The position numbers and the translations under genes were made by a program. Below are positions 19,722-28,332 of a DNA stretch of 64,000 nt, one piece after another. The DNA is from Gaiellasilicea sp963802765 (lineage in GTDB: Bacteria; Actinomycetota; Thermoleophilia; Gaiellales; Gaiellaceae). Positions within the stretch are counted from its first letter, which is position 1. Each line of letters opens with the position of its first letter. The notes beneath the pieces were generated by a model that ran no database searches, was not told the origin of the DNA, and was given only the letters and a program-made list of their open reading frames with translations. The DNA lies in contig CAWDJZ010000013.1 of NCBI GenBank assembly GCA_963802765.1, positions 467,062 to 531,061 of the forward strand, in the 5' to 3' direction.

Positions 19722-20812
19722 TACGCCGCGACGAGGTGCTCGCCGCCGACGAGCACCGTCCGGAGCTCGAGCGCGTCGTTCAGGACGACGACGTCGGCCG
19801 GGGCGCCCGGGCTCAGCGAGCCGAGGTCGGGCCGCCGGGCGATCCGCGCCGGAACGGCCGTGGCCGCGCCGACCGCGTCCGCGAGCGGCACGCCGAGCGC
19901 ATGCAGCCCGCGCACCGCCTCGAGCAGGGTCAGAGAGCTGCCTGCGAGCACGCCGTCGCCCCGGCGGGCAACACCGTTCCGAACCTCGACGTCCACGTCG
20001 CCGAGCCGGAAGTTGCCGTCGCCGACGCCTGCGGCCGCGATCGCGTCAGAGACGAGCGCGACGCGCCCTGCCGCCGCGCGCCAGACGACCTGTGCGGTCT
20101 CGTCGGCGAGGTGGTTCCCGTCGAGGATCAGCTGGACGACCACGTCGTCGCGGGCGAGCGCGGCGCCGGCGATCCCGGGGTCGCGATGGCCGAGCGGCCG
20201 CATCGCGTTGAAGAGATGGGTCACCGTCGCTGCGCCGCGGTCGAAGGCACGGTTGGCCTGGTCTGCCGTCGCGTCCGAGTGCCCGCAGGAGACGACTACC
20301 CCGTGCTCGCCGAGCAGGTCGATCAGCTCGAGTGCTCCGTCCAGCTCGGGCGCGAGCGTCATCTCCGAGACACGGCCGGCCGCGAGCAGGCGCTCGAGCA
20401 GCGCAGGGTCGGGGTCGCGGCGCGCCGTGACGGGGTGGGCGCCGAGCCGGAGCGGCGACAGAAACGGCCCCTCGAGGTGCGCGCCGATCACCCGCGGCCC
20501 GACGGGCTCGCGCGGGATCTCGGCGAGCGCGGCGACCAGCGCCGCCTCGGGCGCCGTGATCAGCGTCGGCTGGAAGGCGGTAACGCCGCACTCGAGCAGC
20601 GCCTCGCCCGCGCGGCGGTAGGCAGGCCCGTCGGCGGCGGCGAAGTCGACGCCGCCGAAGCCGTTCACCTGCAGGTCGACGAGGCCCGGGATCGCGATCC
20701 CGCGTGCCACCGCCGTTCAGGCCGACCGCGCGCGACGCGACCGTCCGTGACTCTCGACGTCGCCGCGCAGGAGCACGCCGTCCACCACAGCCGCTTCGAC
20801 CCCCAGTCTCAT
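19721..20812 (-). CDS. nagA: N-acetylglucosamine-6-phosphate deacetylase NagA (5' end disrupted here)
   Basis: Deacetylates GlcNAc-6-P to glucosamine-6-P. Metal-dependent amidohydrolase motifs: PGLVDLQVNGFGGVDF, HLEGPFLS (metal Glu), CGHSDAT, THLFNAM and the catalytic Asp in LVSDAI. The family normally starts with a short beta domain, and one is present: MRLGVEAAVVDGVLLRGDV begins at an ATG (20812) that overlaps the murQ stop. Between about 20725 and 20765 three single-base insertions scramble the frame (pieces VTDGRVA and AVGLNGGGTR are in other frames) before it returns at 20710. The intact downstream frame alone would give 329 residues; with repair the length is about 363, close to the family norm. 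Confidence 0.9.
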
Positions 20813-21675
20813 GCCTCCTCCAGTGCGCGCCGGACGACGCCGTCGGCTCCGTCGAGCAGCCGCCTGGCTTCGTCGGCCTCCCGGCCCGTGAGCAGCGAGA
20901 CGATCGCGACCTTCGCGTCGCCGCCGGCTGCCGCGAGCGCCGCGTCGACCTCCTCGCCGGAGGCCTCCGTTGCCAGCTCGACCACTCGGCGCGCACGCGT
21001 GCGCAGCTTGGCGTTGCTCGCCACGACGTCGACCATCAGGTTTCCGTATGTCCGGCCCAGGCGGATCATCGCGACCGTCGAGATCGTGTTCAGGACGAGC
21101 TTCTGCGCCGTCCCTGCCTTCATTCGCGTCGAGCCGGCGATCACCTCGGGGCCGGTCTCCGCCACGATCTCGTGGTCGGTCAGCTGTCCGAGCGGCGAGC
21201 CCGGGACGCACACGACCGAGACGGTGAGCGCCCCCGCGGCCACCGCCGCCCGGGCAGCGCCGAGCGCGGAGGGAGTGCCGCCGCTGGCCGAGAGGACGAC
21301 CACGGCGTCCTCGGCCCGGACGTCGTCGAGGCAGGCCGCTCCGGCGCCCGCGTCGTCCTCGGCCGCACCGTCCGCGGCAACGCGGGCGACCACGCGGCCG
21401 TCCGGGAGCCCGAAGGTCGGCCCGCACTCGGAGGCGTCGACGGCGCCGATCCGGCCGGACGTGCCTGCTCCGACATAGACCAGCCTGCCGCCTCGTGCGA
21501 GCCGCGCCACGATCGCGTCGATCGCCGCGGCCAACGCAGGCGCCGTCTCGCGCACGGCCGGCGCGACCCGCGCGTCCGCGTCGTTGATCAGCTCGACGAG
21601 CTCGAGCGTGGAGCGCAGATCGATGTCCGCGTGCCGCGCGTCCCGCGCCTCGGTGACGGGGCCGACTCCTGTCAT
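20809..21675 (-). CDS. murQ: N-acetylmuramic acid 6-phosphate etherase MurQ
   Basis: 288-residue SIS-fold etherase that cleaves D-lactate from MurNAc-6-P to give GlcNAc-6-P, the step before NagA. Diagnostic stretches: TEARDARHADIDLRS at the N-terminus, VYVGAGTSGRIGAVDASECG, and EVIAGSTRMKAGTAQKLVLN. First gene of the minus-strand unit murQ-nagA-msmK. The predicted -10 box ends only about 9 bases upstream of the ATG, so the mRNA is probably leaderless. Confidence 0.95.
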   Translation of the reverse strand: MTGVGPVTEARDARHADIDLRSTLELVELINDADARVAPAVRETAPALAAAIDAIVARLARGGRLVYVGAGTSGRIGAVDASECGPTFGLPDGRVVARVAADGAAEDDAGAGAACLDDVRAEDAVVVLSASGGTPSALGAARAAVAAGALTVSVVCVPGSPLGQLTDHEIVAETGPEVIAGSTRMKAGTAQKLVLNTISTVAMIRLGRTYGNLMVDVVASNAKLRTRARRVVELATEASGEEVDAALAAAGGDAKVAIVSLLTGREADEARRLLDGADGVVRRALEEA

Positions 21676-21683
21676 GACCGCGG

Positions 21684-21712
21684 AGTGTAGTACCAGAGCG
21701 CCCGGAACACAA
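21684..21712 (-). promoter_or_regulatory. murQ promoter
   Basis: On the minus strand TTGTGT (21712-21707) and TACACT (21689-21684) are separated by 17 bases. The expected start point lies 1-3 bases before the murQ ATG. The dre-like operator ends 6 bases upstream of the -35 box. Confidence 0.5.
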
Positions 21713-21717
21713 CGGAT

Positions 21718-21729
21718 TGGTATTGACCA
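21718..21729. promoter_or_regulatory. dre-like GntR operator between murQ and the regulator gene
   Basis: TGGTATTGACCA matches the DasR/NagR-type consensus TGGTCTAGACCA at 10 of 12 positions. It overlaps the -35 box of the regulator gene and abuts the murQ promoter, so one dimer could repress both. Related sites occur at 23620 and 23729. Confidence 0.65.
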
Positions 21730-21752
21730 TTTCGGGGACGGCAGGCTACGAT
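21723..21752 (+). promoter_or_regulatory. Promoter of the GntR regulator gene
   Basis: TTGACC (21723-21728) and TACGAT (21747-21752) with an 18-base spacer. The expected start point is about 2-3 bases before the ATG at 21762, implying a leaderless transcript. The -35 box lies inside the operator, predicting autorepression. Confidence 0.5.
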
Positions 21753-21761
21753 GCGGACCAG

Positions 21762-22526
21762 ATGGCCGCGACGCAGCAGCGAGTCACCAAGCAGAGCCAG
21801 GCGCGCGACCAGGTGCTCGACCTGATCGAGCGCGTCGGCGTCGGGGGCGCGATCCCGTCCGAGCGCCAGCTGAGCCAGGACCTCGGCGTCTCGCGGCTCA
21901 CCGTCCGCGCCGCGATCGACGAGCTCGCGCGTGAGGGCTATCTCGTGCGGCGCCGCGGCAGCGGCACGTTCGTCCGCGAGCCGAAGATCGCGCAGGAGCT
22001 GACGATGACGTCCTTCAGCGAGGAGATGCGCCGGCGCGGCATGCGTCCGGGCTCGAAGACGCTGTCGCTCGACGTCAAGCACGCCGGCGCCTACCTTGGC
22101 CGCTGCCTGCACGTCTCTCCGTCCGAGCGGATCGTGGTGGCAGAGCGGCTCCGCCTCGCCGACGACGAGACGATGGCGATCGAGACGCTGCACGTGCCCG
22201 AGCGGATCGTGCCGGGCCTCACGCGCGAGGACTTCGACGAGACCTCGTTCTACGACCTGCTCGAGGATCGCTACGGGGTCGAGATCGTCGGCGGCGTGCA
22301 GACGATCGAGCCCACGGTGACGAACGAGGAAGAGTCCGAGCTCCTCGGCGTCCCGCTGCACTCGCCCGCGTTCCAGTTCGAGCGCACGACGCGGTCGGAC
22401 ACCGAGATCGTCGAGTTCGTCCGCTCGATCTACCGCGGCGACCGCTACCGGCTCGTCACCGAGCTGAACCGTCGCGAGCGGCCGGTCGCGGCGCCTGTGT
22501 TCGCGCCGCGCGACCAGGAGCAGTGA
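21762..22526 (+). CDS. GntR/HutC-family transcriptional regulator, DasR/NagR-like
   Basis: 254 residues from the ATG at 21762. Winged helix HTH at about residues 15-75 (IPSERQLSQDLGVSRLTVRAAIDEL, REGYLVRRRGSGTFV), then a UTRA effector domain (about 95-245) of the kind that binds glucosamine-6-P or GlcNAc-6-P in DasR and NagR. Located between murQ-nagA and the sugar uptake genes, with matching operators at both. It likely represses the whole salvage island and itself. The stop overlaps the GTG of the SIS gene. Confidence 0.88.
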   Translation: MAATQQRVTKQSQARDQVLDLIERVGVGGAIPSERQLSQDLGVSRLTVRAAIDELAREGYLVRRRGSGTFVREPKIAQELTMTSFSEEMRRRGMRPGSKTLSLDVKHAGAYLGRCLHVSPSERIVVAERLRLADDETMAIETLHVPERIVPGLTREDFDETSFYDLLEDRYGVEIVGGVQTIEPTVTNEEESELLGVPLHSPAFQFERTTRSDTEIVEFVRSIYRGDRYRLVTELNRRERPVAAPVFAPRDQEQ

Positions 22527-23606
22527 CCGCCGTGGCCGCAGCGCGTGCCACTCCGGGAACGCCCGGCGCGCAGCTGCTGGCCGAGATCCGCGAGCAGCCG
22601 GCCGCCCTGCGTCGCCTGCTCGAGCACGCCGGCGAGTACGCCGCGGTCGCGACCCAGGCCGTGCGGCGCGGCAGTCCGCTCGTCCGCATGGTCGGCCACG
22701 GCTCCTCCGACAACGCCGCCTCGTACGGCGTCTACGCGTTCGGCCTGCTCCCCGGCTGGACGGCGCTCCGCGACTCGATCTCGCTCTCCGTCTACTACGG
22801 CGCGCAGGTCGACGTCCGCGGCTCGGGCGTGATCGGGCTCTCGCAGTCCGGCCAGACGCCCGACGTGCTCGAGTACGTGGAGCGCGCCAGAGCCCGCGGC
22901 GCGCTCACGATCGCGATCACGAACGAGCCCGGCTCGGCGCTCGCCGAGACCGCCGAGGCCGTCCTGCCGCTCGCGGCCGGCTCCGAGCACGCGGTCGCGG
23001 CGACGAAGACCTACACGAACCAGGTGGCGGCGCTGGCTCTGCTCGCGGGATTCGCGGCCGGCCGGGGATCCGAGCTCGTGGACGGGATCACGCGCACCGC
23101 CGACCTGCTCGAAGAGCTCCTGCCCGCGCTCGAGCGGCGAGTCATCCGAGCTGGCCGTCTCGCTCGCATTCGTGGGTCGGATGTTCGTAATCGGCCGCGG
23201 CCCGGAGTTTGCGACGGCGCGCGAGATCTCGCTGAAGCTGCTCGAGACGTGCCGCGTGGCAGCCGAGCCGTTGACCGCGACCGACCTCGTGCACGGCCCC
23301 GTTGCCGCGATCGACGGCCTGTTCCCGGTCTGGACGATTGCCTCGGCCGACGAGAGCCTGCCGGCGGTGCGCGAGGCGGCGGCGCGGGCGCGCGCAGCCG
23401 GCGCGCTGCTGATCGCGAGCGGCACCGCGGCGAACGAGATCGCAGAGGCCGAGCACCACCTGCCCGTGCCCGCGCCGCCGCTGCCGCTGCTGACGCCGCT
23501 ACTCTCCGTCGCCCCGGGACAGCTGCTCGCCTGGGCGCTCGCGCAGGCACGCGGGCTCGACCCCGATCGCCCCAACGGGCTCAGCAAGGTCACATTGGCG
23601 CTGTGA
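22523..23606 (+). CDS. SIS-domain glucosamine-6-phosphate isomerase/deaminase-like protein (one frameshift)
   Basis: Double-SIS protein resembling the isomerase half of GlmS or AgaS. First SIS domain: MVGHGSSDNAASYGVYAF and LSQSGQTPDVLEYV; second: VIGRGPEFATAREISLKLLE and LVHGPVAAI. It lacks a glutaminase domain, so it cannot use glutamine and most likely runs in the catabolic direction, turning glucosamine-6-P into fructose-6-P in place of NagB. One extra base near 23140 breaks the frame; conceptual length about 360 residues. GTG start overlaps the regulator stop. Confidence 0.82.
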
Positions 23607-23619
23607 CGCGTCCCCGTCA

Positions 23620-23631
23620 GGTCAATACCAG
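23620..23631. promoter_or_regulatory. dre-like operator upstream of the sugar uptake operon
   Basis: AGGTCAATACCA is the reverse complement of the murQ-side operator with one mismatch (11 of 12). It lies 13 bases after the SIS gene stop and about 55 bases upstream of the probable -35 box. Confidence 0.55.
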
Positions 23632-23653
23632 TACGAGAACCAGGTGGGGCGGC

Positions 23654-23742
23654 AATTGGCTTGCAAATGAGATCGAATCCAGATCTTGACATTGCCGGTC
23701 TGGTGTGCAAGCCTGCGCCCGAAGCCAATTGGTCTGTACCAA
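23654..23742 (+). promoter_or_regulatory. Promoter region of the sugar ABC operon with second operator
   Basis: TTGACA at 23686-23691 is a perfect -35 box; the best -10 (TGCAAG, 23706-23711) is poor. TTGGTCTGTACCAA at 23729-23742 is an operator with arms TTGGT and ACCAA that matches the DasR core TGGTCTAGACCA at 10 of 12. A wider inverted repeat AATTGGCTT (23654-23662) and AAGCCAATT (23722-23730) brackets the promoter. With the site at 23620 this gives two operators around one promoter. Confidence 0.5.
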
Positions 23743-23774
23743 TCCGGCGTATCCGACTCCCAGGAGGGTCGCAG

Positions 23775-25078
23775 ATGAGAGTACGACTCACAGCAGCAGC
23801 AGGCGTGGTGATCCTGCTCGCGCTCGCGACCGCGTCGGCAACCGGCGCGAAGATCGCGGCGCCGCAGGCACCGGCCGGCGAGATCACGGTCTGGCTGATG
23901 GGCGACGCACAGACGAACTGGCCGGAGGCGGTCGCTGCGGCGAACCAGGCCTTTCGGCAGCAGCACCCCGGCGTGGAGGTGAACGTCCAGTACCAGAGCT
24001 GGGGCGACTACAAGGCGAAGTTCGAGGCGACGCTCGCGGGCGGCAACGCGCCGGACGTGATCGAGTTCGGCAACACGGACACGCCCAAGTACTCGGCGGC
24101 GGGCGCGCTTGCACCCTTGGACAAGTCGGACTTCCCCAACTCCGCGACGTGGCTCTCCGGGCTCGCCAAGGCCGGCGCCTACAACGGGCGCACGTTCGCG
24201 GTCCCGTACTACGCGGGCGCCCGCGGCGTCATCTACCGGACCGACCAGTACAAGGCCGCCGGAATCAAGTCGACGCCGAAGTCGCTGGCCGAGTTCATGG
24301 CCGCGGGCAGCAAGCTGATGGCGAAGTACGGCGGCTCCAAGGACAAGACGTACTCCGCCGTCTACTACCCCGGCCGCTACTGGCACGCGGCGATGTCGTT
24401 CGTCTACGACTTCGGCGGCCAGATCGCGGCGCAGCAGGGCGGCAAGTGGGTCGGCACGCTCGACTCGCCGCGGGCGCTCGCGGGCCTCACCGCCTGGAGG
24501 CAGATGGTGCTGAGGCTCTCGAAGGCGAACAAGACCGGCGACGAGAACAAGCCGCAGCAGTCGCTCGTCTTCGCCAAGGGCAAGGTCGGCGCCATCATCG
24601 GCAACGGCTGGGAGTGGGGCGCCGCGCTCGACCCGAAGATCGGCAATCCCGCCCTCACCGGGAAGATCGGCGCGTTCCCGATGCCGAGCCACACGCCGGG
24701 CAAGTTCATGCCGACGTTCCTCGGCGGCTCCGTGCTCGGCATTCCGGTGACGAGCAAGGAGAAGGCGCTCGCGGCCGACTGGATCGCCGCCTTCACGAGC
24801 ACGGCCAACATGAGCCGGATGGCGGTGCAGGGCGGCGTGATCCCGAACACGACCACGCTCGCGGCGATCCACGCCAAGAAGCCGATGCTCGCACCGTTCG
24901 CCCGGGCGGCGACGTCGAGCTGGTTCGTGCCCTCGACGCCGAACTGGGCGAACGTCGAGAGCGCGGGCGTCCTCCAGTCGCTGCTCAGCGGCATGCTGCG
25001 GAACCCCGGCAAGACGAACGGCCCTCGCCACGCAGGCGAGCGACCGGATCGAAGCAGATCCTGAACGCACGCTCGTAG
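23775..25078 (+). CDS. CUT1 sugar substrate-binding protein (C-terminus frameshifted)
   Basis: Extracellular binding protein of the SBP_bac_1 family, about 433 residues. Signal peptide MRVRLTAAAGVVILLALATA without a lipobox cysteine. Core features: ITVWLMGDAQTNWPEAVAAA, NVQYQSWGDYKAKFEATLAG, PDVIEFGNTDTPKYSAAGAL. The ATG at 23775 is chosen because CAGGAGGG lies 6 bases before it. Extra bases near 25020 and 25056 displace the end; repaired, the tail reads KTNALATQASDRIEAILNARS with a stop at 25076-25078, otherwise the unrepaired frame stops at 25064. Context (murQ, nagA, nagZ) suggests an amino sugar or muropeptide-derived ligand, comparable to DasA or NgcE. Confidence 0.9.
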
Positions 25079-25091
25079 ACTCACGCTCGGA

Positions 25092-26048
25092 GTGAGCGCA
25101 GAGACAGCCCTCCCCATCGAGCCGGCCGCGAGGCCGGCTCGACGGCGGGTCAGCCGCCGCGCCGGTCGCGCGGTGGCGCCGTACGTGCTGCTCCTGCCCG
25201 CGCTCGTGGTGATCGGGGCGGTGCTCGGCTACCCGCTCTACAAGCTCGTCACGCTCTCGTTCCAGCAGTACGGCCTCTTCGAGCTGCTCGCCCACGAGGG
25301 CAAGTGGATCGGCGTCGACAACTACTCGCAGATCTTCCACGACCGCGAGTTCTGGACCGTGCTGGGCCGCACGATCGCGTTCACCGCGGTCACCGTCGGC
25401 CTGACGATGCTGCTCGGGACGCTGATCGCGCTCCTGATCGCACAGCTCGGCGGCTTCATGCGGCTGCTGATCACCACCGGGCTCGTCCTCGCCTGGACGA
25501 TGCCGCCCGTCGTCGCCGTGAACATCTGGACGTGGATGGTCGACTACGAGTTCGGCGTCGCGAACTGGACGCTCGCGCGGCTGGGGCTCGACTACTTCGA
25601 CCACCACGACTGGTTCGTCAATCCGTACGAGGGGTTCGCAGTGATCACGGCGATCGTGGTCTGGGGTGCGATTCCGTTCGTCGCGATCACGGTCTACGCC
25701 GGGCTGACCCAGGTGCCGCGCGAGCTGGTGGAGGCCGCGTCGATCGACGGCTCGGGCGCTTATCGCGTGTTCCGCGACATCACGCTGCCGATCCTGAAGC
25801 CGATCTTCGTCATCCTCACCAGCCTGTCCGTGATCTGGAACTTCCAGGTCTTCAGTCAGATCTGGATCATCCGCGGCAACCGGCCCGAGTCCGACTACTT
25901 CGTGATGGGGATCTACTCGTTCGTCACGTCCTTCGGCGTCAGCCAGTACGGGCTCGGCTCGGCGATCGCGCTCGTGACGGTGCTCGTGCTGCTCCTCGTC
26001 ACTTTCGTCTACATCCGCCAGATGGTGCGGCTCGGGGAGATCGGATGA
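25092..26048 (+). CDS. CUT1 sugar ABC permease (MalF/DasB-like)
   Basis: 318-residue permease with six transmembrane helices after a basic cytoplasmic N-terminus. EAA loop near residues 210-230 (PRELVEAASIDGSGAYRVFR). The stop overlaps the ATG of the next permease. No ATPase follows; the MsmK-like ATPase at 18543 is the likely energiser. Confidence 0.92.
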   Translation: MSAETALPIEPAARPARRRVSRRAGRAVAPYVLLLPALVVIGAVLGYPLYKLVTLSFQQYGLFELLAHEGKWIGVDNYSQIFHDREFWTVLGRTIAFTAVTVGLTMLLGTLIALLIAQLGGFMRLLITTGLVLAWTMPPVVAVNIWTWMVDYEFGVANWTLARLGLDYFDHHDWFVNPYEGFAVITAIVVWGAIPFVAITVYAGLTQVPRELVEAASIDGSGAYRVFRDITLPILKPIFVILTSLSVIWNFQVFSQIWIIRGNRPESDYFVMGIYSFVTSFGVSQYGLGSAIALVTVLVLLLVTFVYIRQMVRLGEIG

Positions 26049-26920
26049 GCACGGTCGCTCAGTCCGAGCCGGCACCCCGCCGCAGGCGGAGCCGCCGGAA
26101 GACCGCGCGCCGCGTCGTGCTCAACCTGACCGGCCTGCTCGTCTTCTTCCTGATGGCGTTTCCGGTCTACTGGATGGTCTCGACCGCGTTCAAGCCTGGG
26201 GCGGAGGTGCTCAGCTACGAGCCGCAGTGGATTCCCGCGAACCCGACGCTCGCGAACTTCAGCGACGCAATCGGTCGGCCGTACTTCTGGGACAACGTCA
26301 AGAACAGCCTGATCGTCGTCGGCGCCGTCGTGGTGGCGTCGCTCGTGCTGGCGTTCCTCGCCGCGCTCGCGCTCGCGAAGTTCCGGTTCTACGGCCAGCG
26401 GGCCATCGTGGTCGTGATCTTCGGGGTGCAGATGGTGCCGCTCGTCGCGCTGATCATCCCCCTCTTCATCGCGCTCAGCACCGTAGGCCAGGTCGACACG
26501 CTCTTCGGCGTGATCGTGACGTACGTCGCCCTCGTGCTCCCGTTCTGCGTCTGGACGCTGCGCGGCTTCGTCGGCGGGATCCCGAAGGAGCTCGAGGAGG
26601 CGGCGATGGTGGACGGCTCGACCCGTTTCGGCGCCTTCCTCCGGATCATGCTGCCGCTCGTCGCGCCCGGGCTCGTGGCGACGGCGATCTTCGCCTTCAT
26701 CCAGGCCTGGAACGAGTTCATCGTCGCCTACGTGCTCCTCTCGAGCCAGGAGAAGCAGACGCTGACGATCTGGCTGGCGAGCTTCACCACCTCGCGCGGG
26801 ACCGACTGGGGCTCGCTGATGGCGGCCGCGACGCTGACGGCGATTCCGGTGGTGATCTTCTTCGTGCTCGTGCACCGGCGGATCGCCTTCGGGCTGACCG
26901 CAGGCGCCGTGAAGTCGTGA
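26045..26920 (+). CDS. CUT1 sugar ABC permease (MalG/DasC-like)
   Basis: 291 residues, six transmembrane helices, EAA loop PKELEEAAMVDGSTRFGAFL. ATG at 26045 overlaps the upstream stop as ATGA and is preferred over a much longer upstream frame that runs antiframe through the first permease. Its stop overlaps the nagZ GTG (GTGA). Confidence 0.93.
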   Translation: MSTVAQSEPAPRRRRSRRKTARRVVLNLTGLLVFFLMAFPVYWMVSTAFKPGAEVLSYEPQWIPANPTLANFSDAIGRPYFWDNVKNSLIVVGAVVVASLVLAFLAALALAKFRFYGQRAIVVVIFGVQMVPLVALIIPLFIALSTVGQVDTLFGVIVTYVALVLPFCVWTLRGFVGGIPKELEEAAMVDGSTRFGAFLRIMLPLVAPGLVATAIFAFIQAWNEFIVAYVLLSSQEKQTLTIWLASFTTSRGTDWGSLMAAATLTAIPVVIFFVLVHRRIAFGLTAGAVKS

Positions 26921-28332
26921 GCGTCGAGCGGCTCGCCGCGGCCTGCCTGCTCCCGAGCTTCCCGGGCCACGAGGCGCCGGACTGGGTGCTGCGCCGGCTC
27001 GACGGCGGGCTCGGCGGAATCACGCTCTTCTCGTACAACATCCGGAGCCCGGAGCAGCTCGCGGCGCTCACGGCCCGCCTCCGGGGCGCGGGCGAGATCC
27101 TCCTCGCGCTGGACGAGGAAGGCGGTGACGTGACCCGGCTCGAGGCGGCCGGCGGCAGCTCGTATCCGGGCAATCTCGCGCTCGGCGTCGTCGACGACGT
27201 CGAGCTGACCCGGGACGTCGCGTCTGCGATCGCAGCCCGGCTCGCCGCGGTCGGCGTCAACGTGAACTTCGCTCCCGTCGCCGACGTGAACGAGGACTCG
27301 CACAACCCGGTGATCGGCGTGCGCAGCTTCGGCTCCGATCCCGAGCTCGTCGCGCGGCACGTCGCCGCCTTCGTCGAGGGCACGCAACGCCACGGCGTCG
27401 CCGCCTGCGCCAAGCACTTCCCCGGCCACGGCAACACGTCCGTGGACTCGCACCTCGCGCTGCCGGTCGTCGAGGGCGACCTCGATGCCGCACTGCTGCC
27501 GTTCCGCGCCGCGATCGCCTCGGGTGTACAGGCCGTCATGGCAGGCCACCTGGTCGTCCCGGCGCTCGACTCGGAGCCCGCGACGGTGAGCCGGAGGATC
27601 CTCACCGGCCTGCTCCGCGAGGAGCTCGGCTTCGAGGGGCTCGTCGTTACCGACGCGCTCGAGATGCGCGCGCTCAGCGCCGCTGTCGGCGTGGAGGAAG
27701 GGGCCGTCCGCGCTCTCGCCGCCGGGGCCGACGCGCTCTGTGTCGGGCACGACCTGCACGAGGAGGCTGTGGCGTCGATCGTTCGCGCGCTCGTCGAGGC
27801 GGTCTCCGCCGGCCGCCTGTCGCTGGAGCGGCTCGAGAACGCAGCGACGCGTGTGGCGGCGGCCGCGACCTGGGCGTCGGCGCCGTCGCCGGCGGACGCC
27901 CCGACCCGCCCGGTCGGCCTCGAGGCCGCCCGCCGTGCGCTGCGCGTCCGCGACACGCCGTCTCTCGACGGCGACCCGCTCGTCGTCGAGTTCGTGCCGG
28001 ATCCGAACATCGCGGCCGGGGAGCGCGACTTCGGGCTGGCCGACCTCTGGCCGCGGGCGATCCGCGTGCGTGTCGGCGAAGAATCACCCGATCCCGCCGA
28101 GGCACTCGCGGCACATCCGGAGCTGCCGCTCGTCGTCGTCACGCGTGACGCCGGCCGCCACGAGTGGCAACAGGCGCGCACGTGGGAGCTGCTCGCGCTC
28201 CGGCCCGACGCGGTCGTCGTCGAGACGGGCGTGCCGGGGGGCGTTCCGGCCGCGATCGAGACGCACGGCGCCGCCCGGGTGAGCCTCGAGGCGGTCGCCG
28301 AGCTCCTCGCCGCTACGCCCGCGGGATACTGA
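26917..28332 (+). CDS. nagZ: Beta-N-acetylhexosaminidase NagZ (GH3)
   Basis: 471-residue GH3 enzyme. The NagZ signature KHFPGHGNTSVDSH (residues 166-179) includes the catalytic His, and the nucleophile Asp246 lies in VVTDALEM. An additional C-terminal region of about 130 residues follows the barrel, as in the longer Gram-positive enzymes. There is no signal peptide, so it should act in the cytoplasm on imported GlcNAc-MurNAc compounds, feeding MurQ and NagA. Last gene of the uptake operon, overlapping the convergent metallopeptidase gene by 20 bases. Confidence 0.92.
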   Translation: MSVERLAAACLLPSFPGHEAPDWVLRRLDGGLGGITLFSYNIRSPEQLAALTARLRGAGEILLALDEEGGDVTRLEAAGGSSYPGNLALGVVDDVELTRDVASAIAARLAAVGVNVNFAPVADVNEDSHNPVIGVRSFGSDPELVARHVAAFVEGTQRHGVAACAKHFPGHGNTSVDSHLALPVVEGDLDAALLPFRAAIASGVQAVMAGHLVVPALDSEPATVSRRILTGLLREELGFEGLVVTDALEMRALSAAVGVEEGAVRALAAGADALCVGHDLHEEAVASIVRALVEAVSAGRLSLERLENAATRVAAAATWASAPSPADAPTRPVGLEAARRALRVRDTPSLDGDPLVVEFVPDPNIAAGERDFGLADLWPRAIRVRVGEESPDPAEALAAHPELPLVVVTRDAGRHEWQQARTWELLALRPDAVVVETGVPGGVPAAIETHGAARVSLEAVAELLAATPAGY

